Positions 1 to 13,000 of a stretch of DNA of 64,000 bases are shown one piece after another (positions within the stretch are counted from its first letter, which is position 1; every line of letters begins with the position of its first letter). The stretch is from positions 2,405,001-2,469,000 of the forward strand of contig BSDZ01000004.1 of assembly GCA_030268105.1 (NCBI GenBank), in the 5' to 3' direction. The position numbers and the translations under genes are program-made. The notes below the pieces were generated by a model. It worked only from the letters and a program-made list of their open reading frames with translations. It did not search any database and was not told where the DNA came from. The DNA comes from Volvox africanus. Its lineage: Eukaryota; Chlorophyta; Chlorophyceae; Chlamydomonadales; Volvocaceae.

Positions 1-3000
1 GGCCCGCCAGTGCGAGGTACCCCCCCGACCAAGACAGCGGGAGGGGGCAGGGGAATCGGAGGCAACCCAGATCTGGAAATGGCTGTGGCAGCGTCTGGAT
101 GCTTGCCACAACTTCCGATGATCGTTCGGTTCGCTTGTGGGCGTTGCCTGATTTAGACGTGAGGTGGGTTCTATTGGAGAGAGAGTTGCTTGGATGGGCA
201 TCTAAGGCAACAGCCCGAGAGAGGGTCTGGGAGCGAGGAGTTCTCCAGCAGCATCGAAGAAGCAGGACCAGGGTGGGGTGGAGTCATTGCACTGTGCTGC
301 GTGTTGCAGGACTAGGGGATGAAGGCCTCTAGGCGGACCAACCGACCGACCACCGGGTCGGCCAGGGCCAAGTAGCAAATGAACCGATGACAATACCCGG
401 GCAAGAGAACGTGCGCTTTGCTCAGTCCAGCTGGGGACGCGGACATGTGGTTGCGTAGGCTCCAGTCACACGATTCCTCCAGCTCCCCGGCCTGTGACAG
501 GGGGGCTGTACACAAACACACACACACACACACTCTTACCCGCCTTTTCCGAGCCGTTTCAGACAGCAGAAGCGTGCGATACGTTTCTGTTGGTTTGATG
601 AGACATCGCGCGGCTCAATCCTCAGGACACGTGAATTATATATTCGTCATCTATAGGTCTTTGCGTCCATCAAGTTCGGCTGAGGCTGCACCGTACGGCG
701 GACCCATCCTCTTGACGCCCTGTCGTGCATTCTGGGGCCATACCGCCCGCGTGTGGTGCTGTGCAGCGGTCTACGGCGGCGATGCCCTGCCCGCATTTGC
801 AGCCGGAGCCGCTGCTCCCTTCGGGGTTCAGATTCTGCAAGGGGCACCACACCCAGCATTAGGCCCTGGCGCTCACCAAAGCCCCGACTCAACAGCAGCG
901 GCCAGCACTACCGGCTCAGCTCCCGGCGGCCCCGCCATGCCCGCCAGCTCCCCCCGCCTTGTCGAGCCCATCACTGACTGGGCCGGCAGTGCAGGGGGTG
1001 ACGGTTGTGGAGTCTCCATCAACCCCTCACTGATTTTGGTGACCGGCTCGGAGGACTGCACCGCGCGGCTGTGGCACGCAGCGACGGGGAGGTGTTTGGC
1101 AGTGCTGCAGGTGGGTGGCTTTACGGCTCTCATTATGGAGGAGGGAGGGGGGAGAGAGGAAGGGAAGCGGAGGAACCAGCGACTAGGTGTGCTGGGGAAT
1201 GGAAGGCCCTAACCACCTCACTGTAGGTGGTCTGATCTGTTGTCAACGTAAACTCCCGTGGGGAGGGGGCGAGAAAGAAAGGTGTGTCCCCCTGGAGAGT
1301 ACGTAGCTTGTGGTCAGGCCAGCTGAGCAGCCAATAAACATCAGATAGCCGTTGAGGCCCCAAACGGGATCCGTGGGACTGCCAACGGGTGCCCACTATG
1401 CATCCGCTGTTATCTGCGTGCACCACTAGTTCATGCATAATAGGGCCCAGATACTCCGCCCGCAAGTCCCCGACCTGGTGACCAGAACCTCTACTACCAT
1501 CAATCACTACGACAGCCATTTGGGTTGTTATCTCGACTTACACGTCGCGTCTGACGGGAGATGACATCTCACCTTCCGTGGCACATGGGTTGCAACCCCC
1601 CCTCCCAACCCGTCGCCCTCCCCCCCACCTCGTCACCCCTCCGCAGGGTCACAGGGGCCGGGGGATATGGCGCTGCGCAGTGTTCGGCGGCGGTGGCGGC
1701 GGCTATGGCACCGGTAGTGCTGGCGCGGGCGTTGCTGCAGGGGAGCATGGCTGTGTGCTGGCGACTGCCGGGGCGGACAGTGCGATTCGGCTGTGGGACC
1801 TGGGGGAGTGGTTAGCAGCCCACATGGACGGCGGCCAGACAGGTACAATAGGGAATGGGAAACGCTTTTTAAACCCTAAACCCCTTTTAACCCCTAAACC
1901 CCTAAATGAGGTTCATGTTGTGGTGGCGGCGGCTCTCAGTTGGCTGCTTGCTCCGTCGACGCAGGGAACCTCAAGAACGGCATGCCGCCGCCCAGCAGTT
2001 TAGGAAGCTGCGGCTCCCGAGGCTGTGGGCAGCCGCTGGGGCCGGGGCTGGTGGTGAGGACTGCTTGGACTGCGTACGGAGGGCTCGTCGAACAAATAAT
2101 CCGGTGCGCGGCTGCGGGAGCTTCATTTGACAGACGCTTACCCTTAAAAGATCTCATTCCTTCCTTCCAGCTGTCTTAAGATGTTAACCTTCCATTTCAC
2201 GATGAGGTAACAAGCTTAATCTGATCAGCTGCCTCAACATGGGGGGAAGTGTGGCATATATTGACTTTTACAGGGTGACATGGATAAGGCCCATAACGGG
2301 GTGAGGACGATAGGGTTTGGCGACCCTGCCCAAATGCGGGCTGGCAGGGCACTTCAGCCACATGTCCTCCCATCGTGTCTAGGAGTCCCGAGGGGTTTTC
2401 CCCCTCCCTGGACAGCTCGTGAAATGACAGCCTGCTTTGTACGCCTTCCCCGTGAGAAGGTCTTCACGCGTATGTCGCGTCTGTGTCTCGCGACGCCGTT
2501 GGCGGTGGGCTTGACGCCGCCCGCAGGTTCAAGCCTCGGCCGCCTCCCTCAGCAGTGCAGTCCCCACCACCTGACCCGCTGACGGGGATGCAGGGAAGAG
2601 GACGCGGCGGCGACGGCGGCACCGCGCGAAAGCAGATGCCACCTTTGCCGCCGCCGGGTTTAGCAGCAGCGACGGACGGCGCCCGGTGTTTAGCTCTTTG
2701 TGGTGGGGGTGATGTGATGCTGGCGGCGACGTACTCGGGTGCCGTCTACCTGCTGGACCTCAGATGCGGGAGAGCTGCGCCGCCTCGGGAGGGCCGGCCG
2801 CGGAATGAGGAGCTGGCAGTCGGTTTGGCGGGTGATGTCGTGCAGCGTGAAGTGAAGCTGCAAGAGGAGACAGCGCCCACAACGGACCCGATAAGGGCTG
2901 AGGAATCCCCTGGCATACCGACTTCCAGCTTCCAAAGCGAAGAAGCCGACGACGACGCCGGGAAACGGAACGGAGGCGGAAGCGGAAGCGCGAGCCTGGG

Positions 3001-6000
3001 CGCTGGGAGCGGTAACAGTGACGACAGCGACAGCGGCGACCGCTGGGTCTGGCTCTACGACAATCCAGCTGAAGGCCCATGCACCTGCCTAGAGGTCTGC
3101 GCCCTGGATACGGCCAGGTACGGGCGTTGCACGGCAGCCCGCGACACCACTCAAGCCTCGTTTGACGCATTGGCAAGTGCCCGCCGCCGCGCTCTGACGG
3201 AACCCCCAGATCTTGTCGCGGTCGGACACAACAGTGGAGCTGTTGCAGTACTGCGTGTACGGCGCATCTTCAGCGGCCGTACCGATCGTTCCACTTGTGA
3301 TGTACTCTCCAGCTGGCGCGCGACAGACACCGGCGCCGTAATTGCCGCATGTTGGGCTGCGGCGCTGGGGCCCAGCGTGTTGCTGACTGCCTCCGGCGAC
3401 GCCCCCCTGATCAGGCTCTGGCGACTGCCGTCAGGCGGGTCGGAACCCACCCGCAGTGCAGCAGATGCCATCCCCACGCCAGCAGCTGCTGCCCCAGCAA
3501 CACTCAGCGCATTGGGCCCCATGGCTCCAGCAACGACGGCGTGTGCCGCGGCAGCGGAGACGGAGGGGACCCAGACGCCGGCGACGCTGGCGGCCGTCGT
3601 CCGATCGCCCCTCCGAGGCCGACTGCTGGTGGCGGATGTGTGCTCGTCCCAAAGGGTGCTCATGGCAGGTGACCAGTACGGCAATCTGCTGGCCTTCTGG
3701 GTGCCGCCGGACGTGTGGACGGTATTGACCGCTATGCTAGACGGCTTTGTCACCACCACCACCACCAACAACAACAACAATAACAACAACAACAACAACA
3801 CGGTCACTGACGTGGCGAATGTCGGGAACGGTCTGCATGCCGCGACCGCTGCCTCGAGCCCGTTTCCCGCCGACCTCCCCTGTACGGCGGTGTTCAAGGC
3901 AGCGCTTGGGCCTGGGGCAGCCAGCTGGGTGCGGCTGCAACAGCCCGGCATCTTCCTCGCTGCGGGGAGGGAGGGGGTCATCACCAGATACCGCTGCTAC
4001 GCGGTGCCCCCATCCGGCAGGGGCCATGCAGAGTCAGGAGGAGCAAGAAGAGGGGGGGCTAAGACTGGCGCATGCAGCGCTGATAGGGCCCTGAGTCGCG
4101 GAAGTGCTGCGGCCTGCTCGGCTCACAGGGATCCGCCAAGCAGCGCAACTGCGGCAGATGGCATGGGGACGCAGGTGAGCGACATCATCGCGTCAGGGCA
4201 GGCGGTTTCGGAGAGGGGACGTTCGGCCGAGGAGGCGATAGAGGAGCGCTGTGTCCACAGCGGCAGCGGCAGCGGCAGCGGCAGCGGCCACTGCCCGCCG
4301 GTGCGGCTGGAGTGTCTGGGTACTCAGAGCCGAACCGGTGTCGCCTCCATCGAGATGGCAATAGGGTGGCCGCCGCTGCCTCCCCGTGTTGAAGGGCCCC
4401 TGACGGCTGCTGAGTCCAGGAGTGGCCCTGCAGCGCCTGCATGGAGGGGAGATTCCCCAGCAGCAGCTGGTGATGACGATGATGATGGTGATGATGATGG
4501 TGGTGGTGGTGACGACCTTGGCCTCTCCAGCAGAGTCAGCTCCGCCACGGCCGCTATCAGGGATGCCACCAGCAGCCGCGAGAGTGGCGGCATGAGCGGG
4601 GGCCCGTTGCTGGTTGGGGGCTTCCGGGGTTCTGACTTCTTGGCGGTGGTGGTGTCACCGGATGCAACTGAGCTGATGCGGGTCACGGCGTGTGGAGGCT
4701 GGCGCCGCACTCATACGATGCACGTAGCAGGCAGCGGCCAAATCACGTTCGCGTACGTCAGCAGCGGCGGCGCCAGCAGTGCACAAGACGGCTCGCTAAT
4801 TCGCATTGTTCGACACAGCGGCAGCGGAGGCGGAGGCGGAGGCGGGAGCGTTGGCGGTAGAGGTAAAGGCACCAGCGGCTGTGGAGGCAATAACAGCGGG
4901 GATGGCGGCTGTCAAGCTCCCGCGCGACGACAGTCCTCAGTGCCTCCGGAGCCAATCTCTCCGAGAACGCGTTTTACCACCAATTACATCGAGATCGATT
5001 CATCCGCGGTGGTATCGGATGACCGTACTGCAGTCGCCGGCCAGGAGGGGAACCGAGAGCGTGAGGCCCAGGAGGGCGTTGCGGGGAGGCAGGTGAACAG
5101 CTCGGCCCAGAACTCGGGTCTTGGAGACAAATCTTCGGATGCGCGGCCGACTTCAATGCCACGTCTCCTCCACGTGGGACATCACGGCCGGGAAATTCTC
5201 TGCGTCTGTATGCTGCCAGGGTTGCGCCTAGCATCGCCGTCACTGTCGCCATCGCCGCGCCTGACGCCACAAGCACCGCAGCATAACCAGTCCTTGGGGC
5301 ACCTGCAGCCATCGCTGCCACCACCACCACCACCACCGCCGCTGCCGCCGCCGCTCTGCGTGCTGACGGGCGCTGAAGACGGCAGCATCCGCCGCGTTAC
5401 CGCGCGTCCCGCTGGTGTGCCTCACCATCTCGGACTGGACCGGCTATATGAGCTTTGCTTTCACGACGGCGCGGTGGTGGGCGAGCACGCGGCAGGTACG
5501 GCAGTGCGGTGTTTAGCCGCCTGCCCGTTGAACACTGAGCAGGCGGACCTCCTGGGCTTGAATCCCAGTGCGCTAGGTGATTGTCGTACTGGTTCCAGTA
5601 CGGCCGACGTGCCCCCGTACACGCCGTACCTAGTCTTGTCTGCGGGTGCCAAGGAGGTCCTCATGGCCTGGCTGCTGTGTCTTCAAGTGGTCGGTGACCG
5701 GTCGTCCTCATTTGCGTCAGATGGGGATCACGAGTTCGGCGCCCAAGACCAGGGCTCTCCAATCCATCTGGACCGCCAGCATGGCGATGGCAGGCTTCGT
5801 CCTTCGTCCTGTGCATCGTCCAAAGAGGGTGCGGGTACGGAGGGAACGTTACGGAGGGAGCTGGAGGTGTCCAGCAGGTGGCTATCAACACGGGTGCCTC
5901 GCCAGGGACTGCGACCACATTCTCTGCGGACCAGCAAGCCAAAGGTCTCGGCAGACAGGTGGGGGCGGGGCGGGGCGGGGCGGGGCGGGATGGGGTGAGG

Positions 6001-6995
6001 GGCGGGGCGGTGTTGCTGGGGACTCTTTCTGGGAATGCCGCGCTGATGAACCCTTGTTTTGTTCGAATGATGCCTTATGAGGGCGTGATCCGGTCAGCCA
6101 AGTCACCGTAGTGCATGGCTGACCTGCGAATAGGAGCACCAGGGGATTCTGTGCCGGCATCTGTAGTCATGCCACAGTGTACTTGTCCAAATTGCGGCGA
6201 CCTTCCCTGGGCGACCACCTAGCCACCTAGCCGTAATTACCTCCACCTCTTTCCCCTACCACTCTTACCTCCACCTGCTTTCCCCTACGTTATCCTCCCC
6301 TACCTGTCTTGTCCTCACCCGCAGACGCTATCTGGCCCTGGCACTTTTGGGAGTCTCATCTCCTCCGCCAATTCCGCAACCTCACAGCCCCGAAACCAAA
6401 TCTGAAGCAACGACAGCGACGGCGTTGCTGTCCGTTGCCTCTTCCGATGCGACCACCAGCGTCTTCACTTTAGACCTCAGCGGCGACAGGGCCTGGCACC
6501 ACGTCGCTAGCCTGGAGGGTCACAGGCACCCGGTGCTGTGCATGGCCCACGTACCGGGCGTGCACAGCACCCACACCTCGGCTGGCTTGGCCGGGGATGA
6601 TTGCGATGTCAATGCGAGCGGAGGGCCGGGGGGCGCGCACGGGTGCAACAGGCGGAGCTGCACTGTCAGTATCAGCGGCAGTGGGTGTGGGATGGGTGAG
6701 CCTCGGAACACCTGGTGCCGCTCCACACCTGATGATGGATACTGGCTGGCTACGGGGGACACGGCGGGGGACGTGGCGCTGTGGTGGGTTCCCCGCTGGC
6801 TGCACGCCAGTACCGGGGCATGCGGTCGGGGGACAGATGATGAAGCCCCCGGTCGCCGCGTAGCCCCTGAGCCACGGGTGCTGCGTCCAGTCCTGTCCAT
6901 TCGCGGGGTGCATCAGTCGGGTGTGAATGCGCTGGCGATTGTCCCCGAGCACCTGGCGCCTGGTCCAACAGTGCCACCATCACCGCCGTCATCGC

Positions 6996-7065
<70 letters not shown>

Positions 7066-8383
7066 GTCGTCGCTGTTGTCAAGGCGGCATCATGAGCAGG
7101 AGCTTCCGGTTGGGGGAAAGGCAACAGGCTCAAGCCCCGATGCCGGCCGGGGCACTTCGCAGTTTGGATTTCCTGCCTCGCCTGCCGCCCAGGCCGCCAC
7201 GGACGCAACGCACCGTGAGGAGGTCCGGCTGGTTCTAGTGACGGGTGGGGACGACCAGGCTCTGGCGGTGCTGCATGTGAGGCTAAGCCGGATGGCGTGC
7301 CTGCAGCAGTCTCACAGTGATCAGCAGCAGCCACAATCTCAACAACAAAAGCAGCAGCAGCAGGTTCAGTCAGCGGTGTGGGGGGCCAGCCTGGTAGGCG
7401 CGGCTCTCCGACCTTTGGCGCATGCGTCTGCGATACGCGGCGTTACGGCGTATGGAGGCTCTGCACACAACCCCCAACCACCAGCGCCGTTCTCCACTAC
7501 AGGCAGGGTGGTGAATCCCACAGGGCGACGCGGGGGAAGCTGTACGGTCGGCTGGTCCTCACAAGCGTACGTTTGCAGCGTGGGACTTGATCAGGTCGTA
7601 CGGCATTGGCAGCTTCAGGATTGTGCGGCAACAAACTGCGCTGCGGGGCACGCAGCGGGTCAGCAACCGCCGTTTCCGCCGTCACTTCCTAACCACCACC
7701 ACGACCACGACCAGCAGCAACAGCAGCAGATGAGTAATCCTCCCGATGTTTCCACGGCGGTGTCTGACACGGCCTCGGTGGCGGGACATGACCGGGGAAT
7801 ATTCCCGGGCTCCCTTAAAGGGGAGCTGAAACAGGCTCAAAATGCAGAGCACTGCTTGGCAATGGTGCCCACGGCCGACGGCGGTGTCGTTCTCCGGGAT
7901 ACACGGGTTGGTGCCGGGTCAGGTGGCCGATGTGATACTGTAGGGGGATATGGAGCCGTTGGTATTGCGTTGCTGCAACACACGGGGCAAGGGACCAGTC
8001 GGGAACCGGCGCAGGTGAAGTGTCTCACTGGCGGAGATTGGCCGCTGGTACCGGTGCCTGTGGCTGCCAGCTTGGTGGAAGTTCCGGAGCCCGCATGCCT
8101 GGCCGCTCTGCCGCTGACATCTGGTACTGCCTGGCCCGACCCGAAAAGGAGATCTGGCACGGGCTCCGGAGTCGTGAGGTCTATGGATGGGGGAGAGGAG
8201 GAGGAGGAGGAGGGAGGCGGCCTGGGCTCGGCAGAGTGCGGTGAAACGTTGGGGAGAGGAGAGGTCAAGGGGTTATCGGATCAAGTGGTGGTGGCGGTGG
8301 CGGGTCGCGGGGTGCAGCTCCTGGAGGGAGTGGTGAGTAATCGGGGCAGCGTGCGGCGGGTTGTGCGTCGCGGCCTGGTCTAA
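1..8383 (+). CDS. WDR6: WDR6-like WD40 repeat protein (5' partial)
   Basis: WD40 scaffold resembling WDR6/Trm734, the partner of the tRNA 2'-O-methyltransferase FTSJ1/Trm7. Visible exons: <1-158, about 685-1110, 1647 to about 1810, 2527-5958 and 6325-8383. The 1110/1647 and 5958/6325 junctions keep phase. Repeats seen include SDDRSVRLW, GHTARVWCC, GSEDCTARLWH, GHRGRGIWRCAVF and AGADSAIRLWDL. WDR6-type landmarks follow: FHDGAVVGEHAAGTAVRC, LSAGAKEVLMAWLL, RRYLALALLG, HQSGVNALAI, GGDDQALAVLHV and VGLDQVVRHW. The order of these landmarks is what points to WDR6 rather than a generic WD40 protein. The protein exceeds 1,900 residues against about 1,100 in animals, because of low-complexity inserts (poly-Asn near 3770, Ser/Pro near 6990, Gln tracts near 7330 and 7720). 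The exon end near 1810 is uncertain; 1842 is also possible but breaks phase. A GTGAGT at 8333 could move the 3' end. Confidence 0.77.
1811..2526 (+). other. WDR6 intron with telomere-like repeats
   Basis: Intron between two WD40 exons. Near 1865-1910 it holds several CCCTAAA/CCCCTAAA units, a degenerate form of the CCCTAAAA telomere repeat of chlamydomonad algae. No exon that restores phase was found inside it. Confidence 0.4.
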
Positions 8384-9811
8384 TTCCCACCTGTCATGTG
8401 GTGTCCTTTTTCCTGCTTGTCTGTCTGTCTGTCCGTCTGCCTTGCTGGCTGGCTGCCAGCTCCGTGTCCGCGTGCGTCTGTGTGTGTATATGTGTGTGTG
8501 GGATAGGGAGGCTTTGCTTCACCCGTGGCCACTACCACCTGGCAGCAGTCCCTGGCACCCTCATCCGTTCACCCCTAGGGAAGTTGACTGCTCCGAAACC
8601 AGTGATTTTCCCGTGTTCAGCACCACCACCAGCATCCTGTGCAATCTGCCAGATCAACGGCCGCCTCAACTCCACTCCTGGTCGGCTCGCAAGTCACCAT
8701 AGCCGGGGTTCTCACCGTCCATCAACATCGGGGGCACATCCGCCCTCAACCAGTGAAGGGATTTTAAATCCAGCTGTCAGTCATGACCGATCCTGGAACT
8801 TCCACGGATACAGTGGCGTGCCGTACCGGTTGTGTCCGGACCGAGGCTTAAGTGCAAGTGGGAAAGCGCTCATGAGGTGTTCGGTACTCAATTTTTTTGC
8901 GCAAGCGCCTCGGCACTCACATCACCCGAAGGTCCCCCAAAGTGCCGCTTCGGGCAGGTGCCTGTTAAGCCATGCCATGTCGTGCAGCCAAACACACTTA
9001 ACACGGCTCGTCGATGGAGCCGTACATTCAATTCTCGACCAGATTTGCTACACCATGTGCTGTGCAGCTCCTGGGGGGTTCTCTAAGTTGTTTGTTCCCC
9101 CGGGGGAGGGGAGGGGAGGGATTCTCAAAATTCCAATGCCACAACGTTATACTCGCACCCTTGTTGGCACCCGTACCTGCAGCTCATGTCCTTTGGCCGA
9201 CCAAAACACCCCCGCCCACCACTCGCCATAAGCTTAACCCCCGCCCAACCGCCCCGCCCTACTCACAACCCCACTCCACATGATGGTGCCGCGCGTGCGC
9301 ATGAGGCCGACTCCGGGATCTCTACAAAAAATGCATCGCCGTTCAAATGCACACAGCAGTAAGGAAGTTCTCTACGTCCTGGGCTTTGCCCCAAACAGCC
9401 TCGCTCGAGTTCCGAAACCTTACATAGCCCATTCCGCACCTCCGGAGCTCCGAAACCAAGCAGTCGAGTTCGCAGTAACGAGAAAAATGAATAGAATTTC
9501 GAAAGCACTTGATTGTTAAGTTGACCGTTAGAAGTGCTTGCTGCTAGGCTGCATGCAAACCATGCTCATACATCGCTGTACGTCCAGATGGTCGACTGTA
9601 TCCAGACCCTGATGGTAGGATGGAACGTGAGGCTACCGTACTGTACTGCACTGTACTGCACGGTTCCCAGTCAATCGAAACAAGAGAGCGCCGGTAGAAT
9701 ACGGCCGACGGGTTTTGCGCGGCCCGTCCTGATCCTGATCAGGCAACGGCAGACAGGGTACATAAAAAAGATGAATTCGATCCAATTTTGATCCCAAAGC
9801 TATGATTTATT

Positions 9812-9843
<32 letters not shown>

Positions 9844-10042
9844 AACCAAATCACCAAAACATCAATAACGACCCCAACAAACATGTACACACATATTCCA
9901 GAAGTAGAAGCGCGACCCCGATTGTGGGTATTGGTCAGCTTCGTTGCGCCATTCGCTGTGGCACCTGACCGCGAGAGGACCAGAGCACAAAGAGCTTTCG
10001 GAACCCTTGTCTCGATGCAGAGTCTTCCGGGACTCCCGCATG
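8384..10042. other. Intergenic region between convergent genes
   Basis: Separates the 3' end of the WDR6-like gene (+) from the 3' end of the NTF2-like gene (-), so it should hold both 3' UTRs. It contains short CTGT, GT and CAA runs and several open frames without recognisable protein character. A last short WDR6 exon cannot be excluded. Confidence 0.5.
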
Positions 10043-13000
10043 CTAGTTGATCTTGCCGTACCGCTTCTCCTGGCTTCTGAGCACGTCCTCTAGGCTGCCG
10101 TGTGCGGAGCGCTTGGAGGCGAGGAAGTCTTTCTTGCTGCGGTCCGTGCGACGGTATATCTGATGTGGGGCGGGAAGCCGAGAAGGGTCGGGGGGTTCGG
10201 AGGACAGGACAGCAGACATGGACGCATCTGCAATCAGATGCCGAAGGCTACAACACACACCGGGGCAGACCAGCATCACTGTCCTGTATTGTCCTGTCCT
10301 GCCCGCCGCAGTCCGATCCCCCACTTCCCCTCGCCATTCAGCCGCAGCTATATAAACCAGGCTGAGGGCTGAGGGCAATATCAACCCATGAGCCCAGATC
10401 TCTCAAACAGCTGCAAACCGGGGACAGCGCTGTGCCTGCCAAAACTACGGGCCCGCATGCATACCTGTGTTGCCATGGCCGCGCGGGGCCCTATGCGCAG
10501 GGTGCTCGTGACCGCCATAGTGCTGCCCTCATCGCTGGCCAGGTACTCCTCCTTCAGGGTGCCCGCTAGCGGGGCGTCCCAGGTCATGTCCACAACAACA
10601 CCGCCTGGTAGAGGGGCAGATGAAAGGCGGGGAAGGGGAAACGGTGGGCATCTTCGTGTGTGCGAATCTCGCATCTTCGAATCTCTCATATGAAGCTACC
10701 CACAAGTTACCGGCGGGGTTTCTCGGCAGAAGGTCAAGCGGGGCTGCTTCTGCGCATCTGCTTGTGCTGCTGCTGCTCCGGTGATCATGTTGCAGCGAAA
10801 AGCCAATACAAAGCGCTGGCATGGCAGTAGCTCAAAAGCGTCTGGATTCGATCGGCCCAACCCTCAGTGCAACCTGGGGAATACGTCATCCAGGTCGCCA
10901 CCTGGGCCAACACGTCCTTCTCAACCCCTATGGCGGGATCTGATCACCAGCCATGCCGGGAATGAGGATCACGACTCCCAACAACTCCTTGAATCCGACG
11001 TTTGAGCTCCGTGACGTCCCCCGCCAGCCGGCAACCCCCAGCCGGGGAAGCCACTCACCCGGGATGCATCTTGCCTGTGTCGACTGGCGGCCGGACCGCA
11101 GGTCCCGTCGCATCATTGTGGTTGTGGCGCCGAAGCGGTGCCTCTCAGTTACCCTGTATGCGGGCGCGGTGGTGTGTGATGGTGTTGTGTTGGGGGGTCT
11201 TGTGCGGTTATGAAGCAGCAGTTGCGGTGGCGGCGGCGGTGATTGTGTGTTGCTCGGTGCTTCAGCAAGCGCATCCCGGAAGGGTTGAAGTCGGGGCCCG
11301 CAAGGCCCCTCGGCCTGACCCGCGTCCTGCCGCATCTCCGGATAAGGCAAGCAAGCCAAGAAACAAACAAGGGCCCCTGCCCCTTCAGTACCGCAAAGGA
11401 TACAAATGAGTGCGCATCTAACACCATGCAGTGTCCTCATCGATATCCCGCAGTTGCCCGTCATAGGAGCACTCCCCCCCCCTGTGCGAGTGCGGGAGCA
11501 TCGCGCCTCGCAGCCCGAATCTCGTGATGAGGTCTGCCAAACCTGGTCACCGAAGGGCCTTATGCCCAGCCCACCACCCACCTGAAGAAAGGCACCACCG
11601 TCACGAAGCTGACCTCAAACCTCGTGCCATCGTGCCGAAGATCCAACCCGTCAATGAGACGGGCGGTCACCTCTTGCAAGCCACCGAGCTCCAGCACATC
11701 CAGCATGAGCTCGTACTCCTGTCGTTCCGTTGTACGGCGTACGGTAGTGGTATGGGTTACAAACGTGCACCATGATAAGAGAGTAGTCATGCACAAATGC
11801 TGTCCGTCAAAAGTCGCGACTCTCGCAGCTCAGCTCAGCTCAGCTTAGCTCAGCAAAAGCGACATCACGTAGCCAGACAGCGACGGCAGAGGGGGCCAGA
11901 GGGGGTTAGAGGCGTTAAAAAATGGTATTGCTTTGCGAGCAGCTCACGCTCTTTTCCCCTAACCAGCCTTTCCTCTACGTAAGTGTGTGTGTGTGTGTGT
12001 GTGTGTTTGAGGGCTCTTTCCTGTGTGTTTTAGGCGTCTTAGGGGACCCTGCCCCTCCCCCCATCTTGCCCTTACCTCCACCTGGCTCGCCGCGGAGTCC
12101 TTCTCCCACAGACCCGTCAGGTTGACGTGTACGGAAGTGCTGCGAGTGAACGGCAGCGTCGACCCGCCGATCGCGACCGCCACTTCGTAGTCACTGTCGC
12201 TGTCCATGCTGCTGAGCGCGATGCTGCAGCTTCCGATGCCGCCGCCGCCGATGTCGCCATCACCGCCGTTGCCGGCGCGGCCTAGCCCGTTGCCGATGCT
12301 TGCGGAGAATGTACGGCCACCGTCAAAGGCCGCCTCCGCCTCCGCCTCCGCCTCCGCCGAGATTGAGAACGTGGCAGCGATTGCACCACCAGTCGTCACG
12401 GGCCCCGTTCTGACCTGCTGGCCAGAATCGACAAATGGACCGTCGTCGTCTTCGTCAATAGAAGCCAAAGATGACGCCACGGAGGCTGAGGGGCTGGCTG
12501 GCTGTGTGGCTCGCCACCTCGGGTCGGGTAGCGGCCTCATTCGTACGCCTTCCCTGAAGCTGCTCTCCACGACCTCCGGCGCATCAGGCTCCCAAGCGGC
12601 GCTGTACTCAGCGGTGCTGGTGCTGGTGTTCACGCCGCTGTTGGTAGCGGAGGTGGCTATGGTAGGGGTAGTGAATGGATACCCCGCAGCGCCGGATACC
12701 CCACCGGCGGCCTTGATGGCGGCAGAGCCCGCAGGGCCACTGGCGACCGCTCCATAGTCATCCCTGTTCACAGGTTGGTACGTCTGCATGCGGCCACTGA
12801 TGCCGCTCGCGGCTCCGACTCCGCTGCTGTTCATGCCAGCGCCTCGGCCAGTCGCCGGCGCCCCTGCACCGTTAACGGCAGGGCCCAGAGCCGGGAAGGG
12901 CAGAATGCCGCTGAGAGTTGATACAACGCTCCCAGCTAGCCCAACGACGTTGTCAACAGGCCCTATAGAGGGCCCGTTGCCTCCTGCAGAGCTGCTGCCG

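Noticed and set aside
3151..3984. Minus-strand 277-codon ORF
   Set aside because: It is antisense to the large WDR6 exon and has no splice or domain support.
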